Origin: Arctopsyche grandis
Lineage: Eukaryota > Arthropoda > Insecta > Trichoptera > Hydropsychidae
Assembly (NCBI RefSeq): GCF_051622035.1
Contig: NC_135356.1
Location: 23,466,839-23,530,838, forward strand
Length of the DNA: 64,000 nt
Direction: 5' to 3'
The notes beneath the pieces are model-generated. The model was not told the origin of the DNA. It saw only the letters and a program-made list of their open reading frames with translations, and searched no databases. Shown piece by piece: positions 43,690 to 54,815 of this stretch; position 1 is the stretch's first letter, and the number at the start of each line of letters is the position of its first letter. Both the position numbers and the translations under genes were made by a program.

Positions 43690-44560
43690 ATCACTGGCTA
43701 ACTACATACATATGTATTATGCTTATTAGGCTAATATGTGCCAGATATATGTATTTCATCCCTTATCTGCAGCCTTGACTACTTACATACATGTTTGAAC
43801 CGTGAACCCTTTAGTTTATAAGCTACGAAAAAAATGAGAGGAAGCGTCCCTTTATAAAGTTTGGCAAACCCAGACACAGAAGTCTCACCCCATGACCAAA
43901 TTTACCGCTCATAATAATTTCCACACCCTTGAGGAATTCGGTTGGGGTTAGCAGGGCCTTTCTTAATTCGTTGCAGTGTAACAACACTACAGTGGTAATG
44001 TCAAAAGTTGAGGAACGCCAAAATGCAACCCTCCTTGGCCCCGAGGGCTGCTAGGGAAATTTTATTAATTTACCCTTTACGGTGTACATAATGTGAAATT
44101 ATATTATCCATTAAACGTGCCGGAGACGGTAAGTAAATGCATTTTGAAACGTTTGAAGCGAAAACGTCGATTAACTCGATTTTAAAATTCAAAAGGCATT
44201 TTAAACTCGATTCCATACGAGCGTTGCAATTTATGTCACATATTTTCATTTATTTTAAATACAGAAAGAAACAACATTACAACGTATGCATATAACACTG
44301 ACAACAAAAATGTTTCTATAAATTAATTGAATAATTGTATAAATGGGATACATACATATGTACATACGTATGTATATGATTAAACAAAAGAAATTTAATA
44401 CAAGAAAAGGATCAATATGAGGGGGAATATTGTTAAAAGAATAGGAAGATCTATAGTTGGTAGAAAAGGGATTAATGTGAAACAATAAAGAATCGTAGGG
44501 AAATTCACCGGTTTTCAGTGATGTAAAAAAGTCGGCTTCAACGGTGAACCGGTTTTAACT
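43690..44560. other. Unique sequence, no gene recognised
   Basis: 43870-44220 is moderately GC-rich. The rest is AT-rich with TACATA microsatellite pieces. Confidence 0.4.
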
Positions 44561-44569
44561 TAACCGGTG

Positions 44570-44885
44570 TATAACCAGCAGCATGGCTCGGTAGTTGAGC
44601 TTTTGCCTAGCACCGAGAGGTCACCGGGTTCGATCCCGTGAGTTGACCTCGATTGAAAATAATTTATTCCAAGTATATTATCTGTAATGCTGCTGGTCAG
44701 ACTTGAATATTTGTGACTCCAAGTCGATCGTTTCCAATTAGAGTTTGCCAATTTATCTGATTTCATTCTTGAAACAGTTCCTCCATTAAATTGGCTAAAA
44801 ATCATCCTACCCACTAGGTCACCACTATTTGAATATGATTTATGTACAGTAAAATTCATGTATAAGATTAAATTCATAGATGTCT
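44570..44885 (+). repeat. tRNA-derived SINE, best-preserved copy
   Basis: Starts TATAACCAGCAGCATGGCTC. A box TGGCTCGGTAGTTG and B box GGTTCGATCCC are spaced as in a tRNA gene, giving an internal polymerase III promoter. The body shares GCTGCTGGTCAGACTTGAAT, AAGTCGATCGTTTCC, CCAATTTATCTGATTTCATT and GAAACAGTTCC with 2834 and with the minus copies at 48940-49645. Confidence 0.85.
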
Positions 44886-44889
44886 CGTT

Positions 44890-46110
44890 AATTTAGAGTT
44901 TTTCAGTGTCTTGTAATTCATAGTTTGTAATTAGTAAGGAAGGCACATTGGGGTATAACTGTTAGGTTTTCCTGGTATATATGTATGTAAATAAATACAT
45001 GTTATGTATGAGCCGTTATATTTGAAAGTAGTGGAAGTACAATTTTCAATTCCAAAAACACTATTTCTGTTTAACTTAATTCATAAATTTTTATCAGTTT
45101 ATCACTTATTTTAATTCGATATGTACAGAATCTTGGAAAAGCAGAATAAAAGCAGGCACTAAAGACCACCAGTATTTTTAAATATTGTTAAATGCAAAAC
45201 ATTATGTTTAATGTTTTGCGACATATTTCTCGAAATGGCGAAAAGCGGACTTATGCCACTTTCAAACATAACGGCTCATATGTATTTCTATCCGAGATAC
45301 CAAATTTTCCAACAGCGATGATTCATTCCATGCGAAACGCATTAAGGTTCTCGCATAATATCGAAAAATTCGACAGGCGCACATAATGTGCAAATATAAG
45401 GTGAGGGTCAGAAATTGTTTCGAATGTCACGTGTCCCAAAATCCCACACAGCTTTGCAAATCCAGATCCCCCCTCTCCTCCCCCCCATAAACCCACCCCA
45501 TGTACACATGTATATTGTCGAATTCTTTCGCACCCTCATTCATTGCGGTGTGCAGACTCGTAATTCATAACCGTTAATATTAATCAAAGACCGAGTCGAA
45601 TTGCGTCCGTCTGTCCGTCCCGGTGATAAAACATTCCATCTGTAATACAATACTAACCCACCCCCGTAACCGACCCCATGCCCGGCTTTGAATGTTAACG
45701 GAAGCCGCAAAATTGTCGCAATAAAACGACCGAAAATTCGATTGAAATTTTGCGAATTCTTCTATGTACATGTTGTATTAAAAAATTACATTTTTTTGTG
45801 ATTTTGTTTATCCAACTATCAAAGCATTATACGTAGTGTATATTTTTAAGGAGGGTTTTGAAATTTTAGCCTACCCGCTATTAAAATTTATACTTTTTCT
45901 ACATTTATTCTCATTCGTATATTTCCTTGAGATGCACAAATGTAAGATGAGGTATTCATCCTGCAGTGATGGTAAATGGCTGCAAACTGTGATTACTATG
46001 TACATACATATGTATGTATATACGAAGTATCGAAAGATACTAAAATATAGTGACATCTTTAGTTTTAATGTTAAAATAGAAAAGCCTTCTAAAAATGGGA
46101 ATTCGTTAAT
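44890..46110. other. Unique sequence, no gene recognised
   Basis: 45200-45720 is GC-richer and non-repetitive. Short ORFs without domains. Confidence 0.4.
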
Positions 46111-46113
46111 ATT

Positions 46114-46515
46114 GTAGCATATGCTAAAAGGAGCCGCCGTTTTAATTGGTTTTCGAGGTTTAACTCCAGGCTTAAGTGCAGTCGGCTAACAATGGAGACC
46201 CCTGAATTAACTTAGTGGTCAGTTACGGCATTCGGTCGCTTCCCGCTAGAGTTCTCAGAACTGACAGCGCGAAAGCGTGGGACTGCATGCCGAGACTGTG
46301 GGACTGGGTATCGGGTACGTGACTATAAAAATAGGTAAACAAACACGTCGAGGAAGATCCAGTGAATGACCTGCCCTTTATTAGCAGGTACTTAGGCCAT
46401 ATTAAGGCATTCTGGACGGAGCACTGGCAGTGCGTGGATCTCCTTAATCACCCAATAAATGCTGTGAAGCGACTTTGGCCTTTTATTTGGATACTCCACC
46501 CACCCATATGCAACA
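46114..46515 (+). mobile_element. Solo LTR, diverged member of the Gypsy-like family, TSD ATAT
   Basis: Begins TGTAGCATATGC and ends CATATGCAACA. ATAT flanks both sides (46110-46113 and 46516-46519). The 3' half (GTGACTATA ... AGGTAAACA ... CCCTTTAT ... CATTCTGGAC ... CAGTGCGTG ... CAATAAATGCTGTGAA) matches 6357-6740 and 12104-12546, while the U3 part is unrelated or strongly diverged. Confidence 0.85.
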
Positions 46516-46575
46516 ATATTATAAAAATACTGAGTTATAATTTTACAAAATTCTTTAAACAATCTTTCGACAACT

Positions 46576-46614
46576 CTCGATGTTCCTCACCACGACGAGG
46601 TGAGGAACATCGAG
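46576..46614. repeat. Perfect 16-bp-arm hairpin
   Basis: CTCGATGTTCCTCACC, loop ACGACGA, GGTGAGGAACATCGAG, followed by a T-rich run. No surrounding gene. See findings. Confidence 0.9.
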
Positions 46615-47167
46615 GTTTTTTGTTTTTACTATCATTTTTATTTTTCATATACCTATGTAAGTCTACATGGTGTAAGTCTTGAATGTGTAAAATTTCAATA
46701 TAATTGTCCTTCTGATTAAAAACATAATGCATAGGAGTTCGATTTGTTTGCTCGCCCCATGGTTTGAAGCTCTTTTGTCCTCTATTTTCCATTAATTTGC
46801 TTCGATTTAAGTGATTTCAATTTGCACGATGACTTTGCAATAATCATATACTGGGGCTATTGAAGGCAAAACTCCACGCTCCAAAGGCCGCATTCAAAAT
46901 TTTTTCTGTAGCGTTTAAATTATCAGCGATTTTATGTAGCGTTTAAATTATTGTATGTACATATGTATATACATATTTATGCATATATGTATACTATGTA
47001 GGCCGTAGCGACAAACACGAATTTTGAATTTTTATCGATGGAGCTAGTACTAAAAAAAATCATTTTCGTTTTTAAACTGTCCTGTGCCGCCAATCAATCG
47101 ATTTATCTTTTAAAAGTATGTTTTTATCATATTTTTCGAGAATAGTTTATATATAAAAAATATAATA

Positions 47168-47272
<105 letters not shown>

Positions 47273-47279
47273 TATATAA

Positions 47280-48930
47280 TAGAATATATAAAAAATAAAC
47301 GCTTAATATTTATCTATTTGAGTTTATTTGGGTCGATTGTGACAAGTTTTGAGTGATGATTAACGAGAATTCAGTTACGGCTTCGTTCAAAAGTACAAAG
47401 CGCACTGCGATCATTACATTTCAAAAAATTATTCGTATTTTTCGAAATTTTTTGTGGTCCGACTAAAAATATTAACTCAAAAAAGCTCGAATGACTATTA
47501 CATATTTTCAAAATAATAAAATAACAATATAAATGACGATTTTCTGAAAACAATACTTCCCCCATACAAACACCCTTTCCGAGCCTCAGTCAAAACATAT
47601 CATAATCGACCCAAATAAATGTCAATAGTTGAATATTGAGGATATTTTATGAGGAACTATTCTAGAAAAAGATATATTTAAAAAAATACCAATTTTTCCA
47701 AATTTTCGTCGAGATATTTAAATCGATTTTTTTTACATAACGTTCCCTTGAGACGATGATAATTTTCCACTAAGATCATCGATGATAGTTCGAAATTCGC
47801 GGTTTTCACTCTGGCATAATGTACACATCGTACATATGTATGTACATACAATATATGTGAGCGAGCATTTACTAGAATGAATTATATGTACATAAATGTA
47901 TGGACATAAAATCAAAGACACGTTCGCGAATTACAGACTTTCATTTAAATGATGTCCAACGATATACAATGTAGTTCTAACAATCGTACAAAACATCACA
48001 TTATTCATTAAGTAATGATATATTTAATCAATTTCAAATACACAATAAATTTCAAAACTACAAATATACATGCAGATATTATATATGTATGTATATTTAA
48101 CTTTTAAAAATCATCAGCTTGTTTCACCCCACTGTGTACTACACGTGTCGGGAATATTTTCCAAGAAGGTTTTGAATAATGAAAATTTTCTCAGTTCGCA
48201 TATATAATATTATATATACATACATTTGTATGAGTTCATATTACATGTGTTATTTTATTTCTTTTGTATGCTGGAGTTCAATCCTCGCGCCTCGATAAAG
48301 GTGAGATGGAAATTTGTGTTTTATTTAGTGTCTGAGCACTTTGGTTGTCGGACCTTACATAAAAGTGTAGTAATTTATCATGGCCCTTGGGCCCTTCACC
48401 GCAATAAAACGAGTCCTGTGACTCGCAGGACCTCTACCCTCCACTTTCTTACCCCCTTCCTGTATTCTACCCTCTGTTTGGCACTACCGAACCCTCTTAT
48501 CACCTTATTGAAATATGACAGTTGTACATCATTGTCCTAGCACCAGCTTAGCACAACAAATACAAATTTCAGTCTTTTCTCAGCAAGTATTATATTTACT
48601 GAATAGTTTAATTTTGCGAAATTATGATTATTATTTAATTTTATTTACAGTTTTTGAATTATATTTAACCCTAGTACGGACAGTAAATTTTTTAACAAAC
48701 GAATACGGTGGGTCCGTTCGACCTTTGCGTATATCGGCCTGCTTTTTATTTTTTTATTTTTTTTATTTCCATTAATCATGCACACTCGCCTAACAGATTG
48801 CTCCTAGGCGGCGAGTGTGCTAAACAGATTAAAATTACATATTACATATATTAAATACATGATTATTACATACATACACAGGTAAATCGAAACAATACCT
48901 GACATCTATGGTCAGACATTACGAACATCG
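47280..48930. other. AT-rich stretch, no gene recognised
   Basis: Contains a short repeat end at 47755-47830 shared with 28660 and 32975, and a moderately GC-rich block at 48290-48490. The palindromic ATCATGCACACTCGCCTAAC ... GGCGAGTGTGC at 48774-48821 forms a stem (GCACACTCGCC / GGCGAGTGTGC). Confidence 0.4.
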
Positions 48931-48941
48931 TAAATAATACG

Positions 48942-49256
48942 ATCAATAACATTTTTAATGTAACAATACGAATCTTTACATTCAATAATCATCCACAGAG
49001 ACATCTATGGAGAGGAATCTGGCAAAACCTGAGATATAACAATAACTCAAGGTTTGCAATAGAAAATTAGATAGGAAAAGCCAATTTTACAGGAACCATT
49101 TCAATGAAAATAAAATAAGTTGGCAAATTCTGATAAGAAACGATCGACCTGGACAAACCAAGGTCTGACCAACAACGTGACTCTAGTGGGAATCGAACCC
49201 GTGACACCCTGCATGAAATAATACAACACCCACCACTAGACCACGCTGCTGGTTAT
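48942..49256 (-). repeat. tRNA-derived SINE, minus orientation
   Basis: On the minus strand the head is AACCAGCAGCGTGGTCTAGT GGTGG with a B box GGGTTCGATTCC. The body ends in CCACAGAGACATC-type sequence. Nearly the same as the next copy (49328-49645). Confidence 0.8.
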
Positions 49257-49327
49257 ATATAGATATTTTTGATAGCAAAACAATACTAAATCAGAATTTA
49301 AATTGACTCTCACCAAAGTATAATATC

Positions 49328-49645
49328 AACATGCAATAAAATTTTTAAGGTAACAATACGAATTATTATATTCAATAAACATCCACAGAGACATCTGTGG
49401 AGAGAAATCTGGCGAAACCTGAGATATAACAATAACTCAAGGTTTGAAATAGAAAATTGGATAGGAAAAGCCAATTTTACAGGAACCGTTTCAATGAAAA
49501 TCAGAAAAATTGGCAAATTCTGATAAAAAAAACGATCGACCTTGACAAATCAAATTCTAACCAACAACGAGACTATTGGGAATCGAACCCATGACACCTT
49601 GCACCAACGAATACAATACTCACCACCAGACCACGCTGCTGGTTA
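49328..49645 (-). repeat. tRNA-derived SINE, minus orientation, tandem neighbour
   Basis: Same layout as 48942-49256: head AACCAGCAGCGTGGTCTGGT GGTGAG, B box GGGTTCGATTCC, then TTGTTGGTTAGAATTTGATT, GTCGATCGTTTTTT, CAATTTTTCTGATTTTCATT, GAAACGGTTCC. Separated from the first copy by about 70 bp. Confidence 0.82.
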
Positions 49646-49649
49646 GATG

Positions 49650-50255
49650 TATTCAGAAGTCACCCAGTGGCACACATCAAAAGTATCGTGTATTTCAATT
49701 AACTCGTAGTACCAGTGGTTCCTCGAGAGCTTTGTGTATACTTATACCCCTGGTTATATGTATGTACATAGGCAGGGGTGTACTCGTGCGTCAGCTTATT
49801 ATGATCTTATATAATTAAAAGTGATTAACGCGCGCATCGCAGAGAGGCCCCTGGTGCCTTTTGAGTTCGGCACCGACAATGGCGGCGTATCGCCGTATGA
49901 AAAACGGCCGCCATGTCGTATCTCTCAAAGGGCGGGAAAACGCCTGAAGCCTTTGTTCAAAAACTTGAGCGGCCCGGGAAAACAAAGGACTCCTGCTGCC
50001 CTTTGCACGCCGCGACTCACTCGCAAAGCCCCACTCCCTTCCATTGCCTCCGAATGCGGGCTCGGCTAATTCGCGTGATCCGCACTCGTGTTTAAAAACA
50101 TCCAATTGACGGTGTAATTATGTTTTCATTTGTACTGTTCATCCCCTAAATGACCTTTTCACGTCTTGGTGGCAGCTTAAAATTAGTTTTCTTCAATTCA
50201 ATTCGGTTCCAAGCATAAAGGATTTTACCGTGTCGAAAACTTGTACTTTTTCTTA
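49650..50255. other. Unique sequence, GC-rich in 49830-50080, no gene recognised
   Basis: Overlapping ORFs on both strands in the GC-rich block give no domain. Confidence 0.35.
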
Positions 50256-50261
50256 CAAGTT

Positions 50262-50966
50262 AGGGTATAATGCGATTGTGTGGAATCCGCATGAAGCAAA
50301 TTACTCTCTAGTATTGAGAAATTGCAAAAATAATTTCTTCGTTTCCTATATGGGAAAGAATATGGGTATTATCCATATCTCTACCCAAGGCCGACGAGAG
50401 GGGGGGGGGGGCAGGGTAAAGTTCCAGGGCCCAGGTTACTCGAGGGGCCCCATGTCAGGATGTCCGACTGACCGATATTAATATTTCATATTATTCTACA
50501 TAAAAATACATGAATTTATTTAATTCTAAATGCTTATTATTTTTCGACTTATATCATACTTTTTTGTTCAATTATTTTGAAAATTAGCATCCAACATATA
50601 TATATGTATGTAGGTTTCTTCTAATATTACTAATATTTTTTCCCAGGGTCCGGGACTCCTTTCGGTGGCCCTGTTTCTACTCTACTTCTTTCTTTTTGGG
50701 CATGCTTACGTATAATTCCCTTGAATTTCGAATAAATTTTTCATTAATTATTTTTGTTCTCCAGCTTCTACGTGGTCATTGCTGGAACAATTTGGACTTT
50801 ATATCCTTAATGTGATATTTTCCACCTCAGTGATCGTAGGTTATCGGAGAATATTTTAACTTGTCTGTCTGGTAGCCTGCGCACATGATAATTTTCATAA
50901 TTGGAATTGATGTGTGAGTGGAATTTTTATCTTCTCTCTTCCATTTGGGCCTCACATGGATGTAAA
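50262..50966 (+). pseudogene. Jockey-like LINE fragment split by a hAT MITE
   Basis: 50262-50385 and 50674-50966 together match 33798-34360: AGGGTATAATGCGATTGTGT GGAATCCGCATGAAGC on the left, then GGGCATGCTTACGTATAATT CCCTTGAA, CTTTATATCC, TGATATTTTCCACCTCAGTG and CTCTCTTCCATTTGGGCCT on the right. The frame is broken by indels besides the insertion, and a segment in the middle is deleted. Confidence 0.78.
50386..50673. mobile_element. 288-bp hAT-type MITE inserted in a LINE
   Basis: The left end CAAGGCCGACGAGAGGGG and right end (minus strand) CAGGGCCACCGAAAGGAG are imperfect terminal inverted repeats with a hAT-like CA(R)GG start. The flanking 8-mers TCTCTACC (50378-50385) and TTTCTACT (50674-50681) match at 6 of 8 positions, as expected of an old 8-bp duplication. 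The uninterrupted LINE at 33930 shows the pre-insertion sequence. Confidence 0.72.
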
Positions 50967-51169
50967 CATTACATGCAAAAATAAAATTTTTAAAGGTTCA
51001 TATCTCATAAATCAAATTGAACCAACAAAAATCATTATCATATCCGAATCCAAACTTAGTAAGGATTCATTAGCTCCACTCTGGTATTTGGTTTCTCAGT
51101 CCCTATTAATCTTACTTCTGAGATATTTTCTAATTTTTTAGAGAAGTTTTCATATTTTCAATAATAAAT

Positions 51170-52130
51170 AACATTTATATTGAAAGAAAGTTGAACAAAG
51201 CTCTTTAACATAGTTTTTCCTTGTATACATTTTATAGTATGTATGTAGAAAATGCATTTTTCACCCTCGTCACCTACTTGTGTGACTATGAATGCCCCTA
51301 ATCGCATCCCTGTGGGGTGTAAAACATCTGCACTTTGGGCGTAACGCAATCAACGGATCTGCATCAGAATCGGGGTGACTCATGACGAATCGTGTATTTA
51401 TTATAATCATCATACATATTTTATTTACACTTCTAGTATAAATCCATATCCATAAATTTGTTCACAAACAATTTGACCAGAGGAAAAATAAACATTAATG
51501 CAGGGATGTCAAACTCACAGAGGCCCATGAGTCATTCTGAATAGAACAAAGTTACAGCAGGTTAAATTCACACTAATTCTAATTTAATATTATGAGCAAT
51601 TGAAGCATTGAAAGTTTATTTTAAAGTATGAATGTGCTTTTATACCTTGATAAATTAATATTAAAAAATACATACATGCATACGTACCTCAATAACACCA
51701 CACAACAAAAACTATATTACTACAACCACCCACCCCCTCACGATTCGAACGAATATGGTGAGCACGGTTCTAATTAGTTCCGGGCAATTTAAAAACATGC
51801 ACTATAAATTCGGCGTACGGTACTATTGGATAGGTGCAGAAATGTGGGATGAGAAAGAAGGAAGAAGTTGGGGGGGGGGAGGTTTCTAACGTTTAATTGA
51901 AACTCTTAGCGTTTTACGGTTATTTGAATCCGAATGGTCCCCGGAACTCTGTTGGTGCTGTTTTTAAGATCACGTACAAGCTCAGTTTATTGTAGGTAGA
52001 AACAGCAGACGTCTAATGAGAGCGAATCCATAAAGACATAAAATAAAGAAATGAGGAAAATAAGTGGAATTTACATATAAGTAACACACAATCCTTAAAA
52101 TTGCTCAATATTACATTAAAAATGATACGA
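51170..52130. other. Unique sequence with a hAT end fragment
   Basis: At 51501 CAGGGATGTCAAACTCACAG AGGCC is a hAT/Charlie-like terminal repeat; its partner was not found. The rest has no recognised gene. Confidence 0.45.
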
Positions 52131-52137
52131 ATCGTAA

Positions 52138-52420
52138 ACTAGTTTTGTACCCGTTGATATTTCAATAGGTGGTTTCGGAAAAATAACTGATACATGCGTT
52201 AAAATAAAACATGTATAGTAACAATAACAAGTCAGAACCGGAATAGGAACGGAATTGGAACCGGAACTGAAAGAGGAAATGGGAATCGGAATCGCAATCG
52301 GAACTGAAAATGGAATAGGAATGGGAAACCAAATATCAAATAGGAATCGAGAATCAGAACTGAAGTAGGAATCGGGAATCGGAACTAAAATAAGAATCGG
52401 GAATCGGAACCCTAACTACC
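52138..52420 (+). mobile_element. CTAGT/hairpin family terminus followed by a GGAATCGGAAC minisatellite
   Basis: ACTAGTTTTGTACCCGTTGA TATTTCAATAGGTGGTTTCG matches 6790 and 27690 with mutations that weaken the hairpin. 52228-52412 is a degenerate 6/12-mer array (GGAATCGGAAC, GGAATAGGAAC). Right boundary uncertain. Confidence 0.55.
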
Positions 52421-52689
52421 TTAGAAGAAAAATCAAAAATTTAAATTGATTTATTCTAAAATTTATCTCAATTCTTGTCGATGCACTTGCCACATAAAAA
52501 CATATAAACGTACTCGCCACACAAACCCACAAAAATCTCGTTCGTTTTTATACAGACCCATTACAGGAAGTTCTTACCACTAGCGTAAAACTCGTTTTTT
52601 GTCGATTTTGTTAAAATTTAGAACAGGAAATGAAACAAAACTTTTTATTATACACGCATAATATATTCATCAATAATATTTACAAAACA

Positions 52690-53259
52690 TTAGTACATAG
52701 GAGGTTATCAAGTATTTTTTAGTTTAATATTAATATTAAAACAATACCTTTTTCCAATCATCAACAGTCCATTGGTGATGTTCCTGAGCTTTTTTTTCAT
52801 CGTTGGTGTCAATTTTGGCTTTTTTATGGGAGTTCGGCTCTTGACGTTAACTTCACTAAATCTACGTTGCATCGTCCTTGTGGAAATATCGATACCCTCT
52901 TGGTTTAGAATAGCTTGAATGCCTTTATTAGGCACCTTATGGTTTTCCAAAGCTATGGTGATGATTTGTCGATCCGTTCGCGGTGTGGTTTTTCGTTTTC
53001 TCCCACATTTGTCGTATAATGTAGCAGTTGGAGAAACTCCCGATTGCACCAATTGTGCAATATGGGCTACCGTAGGGTGAGAAACATGAAATTTTTTTGC
53101 AGTTTGTCTGTAAGTATATGTCTTTTTACTAATAAGCGTTGCAATGGCCACTTTCACATCTTCTGAAATGGTTTTTTGGAGCCATTTAAAAAAAAAGTTT
53201 TTGATTAAAAAATCAAAAAATATATTAAAGCGAACGTAAAAACACAATAAATTATACAC
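52690..53259 (-). pseudogene. Tc1/mariner-type transposase, N-terminal half only
   Basis: The frame 53259-52708 (183 codons) has a hydrophobic, probably non-native start. From about residue 28 (QKTISEDVKVAIATLISKK) it matches the paired-like DNA-binding region: YTYRQTAKKFHVSHPTVAHI as the first helix-turn-helix, then GRKRKTTPRTDRQII and NKGIQAILNQEGIDISTRTM as the second. After PKLTPTMKKK the frame shifts; the other frame continues AQEHHQWTVDDWKKVLF and stops there. The catalytic DDE/D domain is missing, so it cannot act. A Tc1-like family is likely from the HTH pair and linker. Confidence 0.82.
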
Positions 53260-53332
53260 AATAATATTAATTTACAACTTATATTTAAAAATAATTAAAG
53301 CTTAAGTCTATTTTTAAGTCAATAATTGTTAA

Positions 53333-53561
53333 TGTTCCGACTTTTGTAATGACGTGTGGCAAACAGTCTTATTAACTGATTGTCGATTGGCATTATTGAC
53401 GAGTTGGCATTAGTGTCGGCCCAAGCGGAAATACGCGACGGTCGACAGAGTTCGAGCAGACGGCGTACGGACAACTTGTGTTCCGTACGCTCCGCTGAAC
53501 CACCACGTGCAAATTTTACATTTCAATAAACTACATCAAACCATTATCGAAGTCTTTTCCA
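53333..53561 (+). repeat. 5' LTR of BEL/Pao copy 2
   Basis: 229 bp. Compared with the 231-bp LTRs it has a small deletion and substitutions in AGAGTTCGAGCAGACGG (others AGAGTCATCGAGTAGACGG), ACAACTTG (ACAGCTTG) and CTGAACCACC (CTGGCCCACC). Confidence 0.93.
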
Positions 53562-53564
53562 TGA

Positions 53565-53582
53565 TGGTCACTTCGAACCGGA
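53565..53582 (+). promoter_or_regulatory. Primer binding site, BEL/Pao copy 2
   Basis: TGGTCACTTCGAACCGGA, three bases after the LTR, as in copies 1 and 3. Confidence 0.6.
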
Positions 53583-54059
53583 CACCAGTAACCTAGGCCA
53601 CAACACCAAACGGACAAACCAATAGGAAAAAACGTGGTCGAGAAAAAATGGATGTCAATTAAGAAATCGGTATCGTTCCTTTGTTACTATCCATACCTTT
53701 CCAATACTAATAACATGTTTGCTTCTATTTCAGCAATATATTGATTGATGTACAGAGGTACATGACCGCGTGATTGACGCAGAAAATATATAAATAAAAA
53801 CATAACCTACAAAGACGCATGGGACACAGAGGTAATCCAAAATTATCGGAACGATCACATAAACATCGTAAAGGATATTCAAGTAAGTGAATGTATTCAA
53901 TCTCAGGCAATCTGTTCAAAAGGCAATCATGTGGGTAGGTCAGTTTTAAAATATGTTTTAAAGTATAACAATTAATTAACGCGATTGTATAAAATAATAT
54001 CGCGCTACGAAGGAATGTTTCATCGGTCGCATCGAATTTCGTATTAAAAGTGTAAAATC

Positions 54060-54612
54060 AGATGTAGTGTAAAATTAGCAAAGCACGTGGAGAATTATAC
54101 TTGTAGCCCCAAAGTGGATTAAATCAAGTACATACCGGTATATTCATATCGGTAGATCTTTGTTTCTTAATGTGTGTAGAAACACCCTCCCCCCCCCCCC
54201 TTCCACGATAAATGTGGAATTATACTTGTAGCCCCAAAGTGGCTTAAACCAAGTACATACCGGTATATTCATAGCGGTAGATCTTTGTTTCTTAATGTGT
54301 GTAGAAACACCCTCCCCCCCCCCCCCTTCCACGATAAATGTGGAATTATACTTGTAGCCCCAAAGTGGCTTAAACCAAGTACATACCGGTATATTCATAT
54401 CGGTAGATCTTTGTTTCTTAATGTGTGTAGAAACACCCTCCCCCCCCCCCCCTTCCACGATAAATGTGGAATTACACTTGTAGCCCCAAAGTGGATTAAA
54501 TCAAGTACATACCGGCATATTCATACATCGGTAGATCTCTTTGTTTCATAATGTGTGATGAAACAGTGGTGATTTAAAATAAATCACAAGACTTGTAGCC
54601 CCAAAGTGGTTT
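54060..54612 (+). repeat. Tandem array of 125-bp repeats in the BEL/Pao leader (copy 2)
   Basis: ACTTGTAGCCCCAAAGTGG begins at 54099, 54224, 54350, 54476 and 54591. Unit content is as in copy 1, including C runs of differing length. Confidence 0.95.
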
Positions 54613-54815
54613 AAATCAAGCACCCACCAATTTAGGGTTGTAATTTCTTCCAAAATATGTTGGATAGATTCTGGTGATAATAGTTAAAGTAGAATATTAA
54701 GATTCACGGTTAATCATTGAATATTATTACCTTATCTCTACGAATAGTTCAATTGACAGCTATAGTAGAGAACAACTGTATTTATGAGACGAAATAGTGC
54801 AACTTTCTGAAACAA

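Noticed and set aside
44590-44650. A tRNA gene (A and B boxes at correct spacing)
   Set aside because: It is the head of a SINE whose body occurs in at least four other places; the acceptor stem does not pair.
46576-46640. Bacterial-type terminator (hairpin plus T run)
   Set aside because: The window is eukaryotic; no transcript ends here by any other evidence.
49580-49640. A minus-strand tRNA gene
   Set aside because: Same SINE family head; B box present but no cloverleaf ends.
54060-54612. CRISPR-like regular repeats
   Set aside because: Units are 125 bp and contiguous, without unique spacers, in a eukaryotic retroelement leader.
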